Positions 5,230 to 7,110 of a stretch of 7,110 nt of DNA are shown piece after piece. The notes beneath the pieces were generated by a model. That model made no database searches, was not told the origin of the DNA, and was given only the letters and a program-made list of their open reading frames with translations. A program made the translations under genes and the position numbers. The DNA comes from Spirochaetales bacterium. GTDB lineage: Bacteria; Spirochaetota; Spirochaetia; JAGLYY01. How positions within the stretch are numbered: the first letter of the stretch is position 1; each line of letters begins with the position of its first letter. The stretch covers positions 1 through 7,110 of the forward strand of contig JAGLYY010000526.1 in NCBI GenBank assembly GCA_023131935.1, written 5' to 3'.

Positions 5230-6084
5230 CTATTTAAGCCCCCTGCCTGTTACCTTGATGAAGATTTCTTCTAGGGTTGCTTCCTTCGTGTGCATCATCT
5301 CAATGTTTCCCGCGTTTACGATCTCAGTTAAATGGGACCTGTCCTTCCTGTCAAGAAAAGACAGTTTTTCCTTCTTCAAGCAGTCCCCTTCTCTGTACTC
5401 AACCTCCACCAGTCTTTCACCATATTGGAGCTTCAGGTTTCTGGGAGAGTCGATAAGCTTGATTACGCCATCAATAATGAAAGCAACGCGGTCGCACAGT
5501 GCGTCCGCGACATACATATTGTGGGTCGTAAGGAATACCGTTGTCCCCTCTTCTTTCTTCTTCTTGATAATGTCTTTGATCTGACTCGCAATTGCGGGGT
5601 CTAGACCTGTTGTCGGCTCATCGAGGAACCACAACTCCGGTTTATTGAGCATGCTCCTGACAAAGGTCAGACGATGCTTCATCCCCTTGGAATATTCTGC
5701 TGCCTTCTGGTCGGCAACGTGATCGAGGCCAACCAGCTCGAGCATGGCTTTGGGGTCTTCCGTGGGTACGTCGAAAAGCTTCCGGTAAAACTCAAGATTC
5801 TCCAACCCGGAAAGCTTGCCGTAAACGTTGGACTGTTCAAAGGAAACCCCAATCTTGTTGAACATGGTCCTGGATATCTTCCGCACGTCAAATCCTGCAA
5901 CTGTTACATTTCCTTTCTGCAGCTGAAGCAGTCCGGTCATCACCCCCTGGGTGGTTGACTTCCCCGCTCCTGACGGTCCCAGGAACCCTAAAACCTCGCC
6001 TTTAGCAATCTCAAAATTGAGGTCCTGCACAGCATACTTTTCATTTTTCGTATAAGAATGATAGAGCCCTTCCACTTTGATCAT
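5230..6084 (-). CDS. ABC-2 exporter ATP-binding protein
   Basis: A 284-residue cytoplasmic ATPase with a complete nucleotide-binding domain. It has a possible A-loop tyrosine (Y11), Walker A GPSGAGKST (36-44), a Q-loop at Q84 in FEQSNVYGKL, an ABC signature YSKGM (131-135, a common variant of LSGGQ in ABC-2 exporters), Walker B LWFLDE (151-156, catalytic E156), D-loop GLDP (160-163) and switch H188 in LTTHNM. Residues after about 215 form the extra C-terminal domain typical of drug/lipid ABC-2 exporters, ending ATLEEIFIKVTGRGLK. All catalytic residues are present, so it should be active. AAGGAG lies 7 nt before the ATG. The stop is 1 nt from the first permease, giving one operon with both permeases and the small membrane protein. 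It powers export of an unidentified substrate; drug-export relatives exist but identity is not claimed. Confidence 0.93.
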   Translation of the reverse strand: MIKVEGLYHSYTKNEKYAVQDLNFEIAKGEVLGFLGPSGAGKSTTQGVMTGLLQLQKGNVTVAGFDVRKISRTMFNKIGVSFEQSNVYGKLSGLENLEFYRKLFDVPTEDPKAMLELVGLDHVADQKAAEYSKGMKHRLTFVRSMLNKPELWFLDEPTTGLDPAIASQIKDIIKKKKEEGTTVFLTTHNMYVADALCDRVAFIIDGVIKLIDSPRNLKLQYGERLVEVEYREGDCLKKEKLSFLDRKDRSHLTEIVNAGNIEMMHTKEATLEEIFIKVTGRGLK

Positions 6085-6132
6085 TACTTCTCTCCTTCTT
6101 ATCGCCCTCAGGCTCTTTTTTCAGTCTTGTTG

Positions 6133-6172
6133 CCTGGTTTTCTGTATAGCTCTCCATTAATAATAAACCAGG
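6133..6172. repeat. 8-bp dyad (operator-like) in the SPFH-ATPase gap
   Basis: CCTGGTTT (6133-6140) and AAACCAGG (6165-6172) are perfect inverted arms with a 24-nt interior. Their start-to-start distance of 32 bp is about three helical turns, so a dimeric regulator could bind both on one face. The right arm overlaps the -10/spacer of the candidate promoter and the left arm lies just downstream of its expected start. In readthrough transcripts it could also form an RNA stem. No regulator gene is in the window. Confidence 0.4.
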
Positions 6173-6189
6173 TAAGAAGATCTTGGCAA
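6160..6189 (-). promoter_or_regulatory. Candidate sigma-70 promoter of the ABC exporter operon
   Basis: On the minus strand TTGCCA (6184-6189, 5/6 consensus) and TATTAT (6160-6165, 5/6 consensus) are separated by 18 nt. Transcription would begin near 6153, about 70 nt before the ATPase start. The location in the only sizeable gap of the minus-strand cluster suits an operon promoter. Confidence 0.42.
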
Positions 6190-6208
6190 ATCAATAATGG
6201 GATATTAA

Positions 6209-7110
6209 TCATCCTTCTTTCTCCTCAACATTGTTCTCCTCCTCCCGGGGTTTTTCTTCATTAAGTATTGATTCCGCCTTATTCATTGCGACGATTCCCA
6301 TCGTTGTACCTAAGTTCATCGTATCCAGTGCTGATGAAGGGAGAAGAATCATTGACCCTTTCTGCCTGATCCCTTCGTACACCATATTCATTGCCCGCAA
6401 ATGCAGGGCTGTCGGATTGTTTTTGTACCGTTCGGCTGCCTTTTCAAACTTCTCCGCAACTTCGAGTTCGGCGGTTCCGAGAATCACCCGGGACTGTTTT
6501 TCCCGTTCCGCCTGGGCCCGTTTACTCATGGCATCCTCAAGAGCCTGGGGGATTATGATGTCGGTAAATTCTACCGTGAGGATGGTGATTCCCCAGGGAT
6601 TGGTTTTCGCGTCGAGGATTTCCTTTATCTCTTTGTAAATAGCTTCCCGCTCCGAAAGCAGGGTCGAAAGATCATGCTTACCGATTGAATCCCGCAGGGC
6701 GGTCTGAGCAGAGAGGGTGACAGCTTCCATGAAATTCTCAACCTCGAGGATGGCCTTTTGAGCGTCCCAGATCATCCAGAAAGCCAGGGCATCAACATGG
6801 ACCGGTACAGTATCTTTTGTCAGGCTTTTTTCAGCGCTGAAGTCTGTAGCCCGGATCCTGGTATCCACATAGGCAGCTACCCGGTCAAACACCGGTAACA
6901 GAAAGAACAATCCCGGCTCATGGACCGCTTTGAACTTTCCAGCCCGGAGAATAACCACCTTGTCCCACTGGTAAACCAACTCGAGAGCAGGAGAAAAAAT
7001 CAGTCCTAAAGAAATGAAGGTAAAGAGAGGCCAGTAACTCCCGTCCAGGCCGGCATACATCCCAATCCAGGATATAATCGTAAGAACTATCACCACACTC
7101 CAGAGAGGGA
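6209..7110 (-). CDS. Slipin/stomatin-type SPFH (band 7) membrane protein, 5' end unresolved at window edge
   Basis: The frame is open from the window edge to the stop at 6209. The earliest usable start inside the window is GTG at 7096 (295 residues), with only a poorly spaced GGAG before it, so the true start may lie outside. Counting from that GTG, two hydrophobic stretches (about 2-17 and 22-42) precede the SPFH domain (about 43-215). That domain reads WDKVVILRAGKFKAVHEPGL, FFLLPVFDRV, TKDTVPVHVDALAFW, then SIGKHDLSTLLSEREAIYKE, NPWGITILTVEFTDIIIPQ and AMSKRAQAEREKQSRVI, all diagnostic of slipins. A charged, probably coiled-coil region (about 187-235) leads to LLPSSALDTM and an acidic tail. 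Such proteins oligomerise into membrane microdomain scaffolds and often pair with NfeD proteins; none is visible here. It is followed by the ABC operon in the same direction after 124 nt. Confidence 0.88.
   Translation of the reverse strand, partial: PLWSVVIVLTIISWIGMYAGLDGSYWPLFTFISLGLIFSPALELVYQWDKVVILRAGKFKAVHEPGLFFLLPVFDRVAAYVDTRIRATDFSAEKSLTKDTVPVHVDALAFWMIWDAQKAILEVENFMEAVTLSAQTALRDSIGKHDLSTLLSEREAIYKEIKEILDAKTNPWGITILTVEFTDIIIPQALEDAMSKRAQAEREKQSRVILGTAELEVAEKFEKAAERYKNNPTALHLRAMNMVYEGIRQKGSMILLPSSALDTMNLGTTMGIVAMNKAESILNEEKPREEENNVEEKEG

Noticed and set aside
6103..6121. GCC-CTCA-GGC followed by a T-run as a plus-strand terminator
   Set aside because: The stem is only 3 bp and no plus-strand gene ends there; the T-run is the complement of the A-rich leader of the ATPase gene.
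1..7110. CRISPR arrays, tRNA/rRNA genes, intact insertion sequences
   Set aside because: No regularly spaced direct repeats, no cloverleaf or rRNA sequence, and no transposase similarity were seen when reading both strands.

Overview
The window reads like a chromosomal segment of a mesophilic, probably anaerobic bacterium. Base composition is moderate by eye, Shine-Dalgarno sites are strong, and genes are tightly packed. The anaerobe inference rests mainly on the DUF2148 ferredoxin-like gene, a family best known from strict anaerobes (clostridia, spirochaetes, methanogens, delta-proteobacteria). Species or phylum cannot be fixed from the sequence; a spirochaete or an anaerobic Firmicute would both fit.

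Left part, plus strand (1-2322). The window opens in the C-terminal end of a DUF4143-type ATPase with a PD-(D/E)XK-like motif. Its stop overlaps the start of a DUF2148 four-cysteine protein by 4 bp. Next comes an AT-richer patch holding the wreck of a DUF4160/DUF2442 toxin-antitoxin-like pair: only the last ~35 residues of DUF4160 remain, and the DUF2442 partner loses family similarity near its C-terminus and runs into unrelated, hairpin-rich sequence. A complete PAP2-type membrane phosphatase follows, with all three phosphatase motifs.

Right part, minus strand (2349-7110). A 4HBT/FadM-YbgC-like acyl-CoA thioesterase converges on the PAP2 gene with only 26 bp between them. Further right, reading leftward from the window edge, lie a slipin/stomatin-type SPFH protein (5' end at or beyond the edge), an ABC ATPase, two different ABC-2 permeases and a 68-residue two-helix membrane protein. 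The ABC genes are separated by 1, 14 and 19 nt and are almost certainly one operon. A plausible sigma-70 promoter lies in the 124-nt SPFH-ATPase gap, overlapped by an 8-bp dyad whose arms are about three helical turns apart, so the exporter may have its own regulated promoter as well as readthrough from the SPFH gene.

How they may work together: the ATPase plus two permeases form a heteromeric ABC-2 exporter of unknown substrate. The small membrane protein is a candidate accessory subunit, and the SPFH protein a candidate membrane-microdomain scaffold. No CRISPR array, tRNA, rRNA or intact transposon was seen. The most interesting items are the SPFH/ABC-2/small-protein cluster with its dyad-promoter, and the decayed DUF4160-DUF2442 locus.
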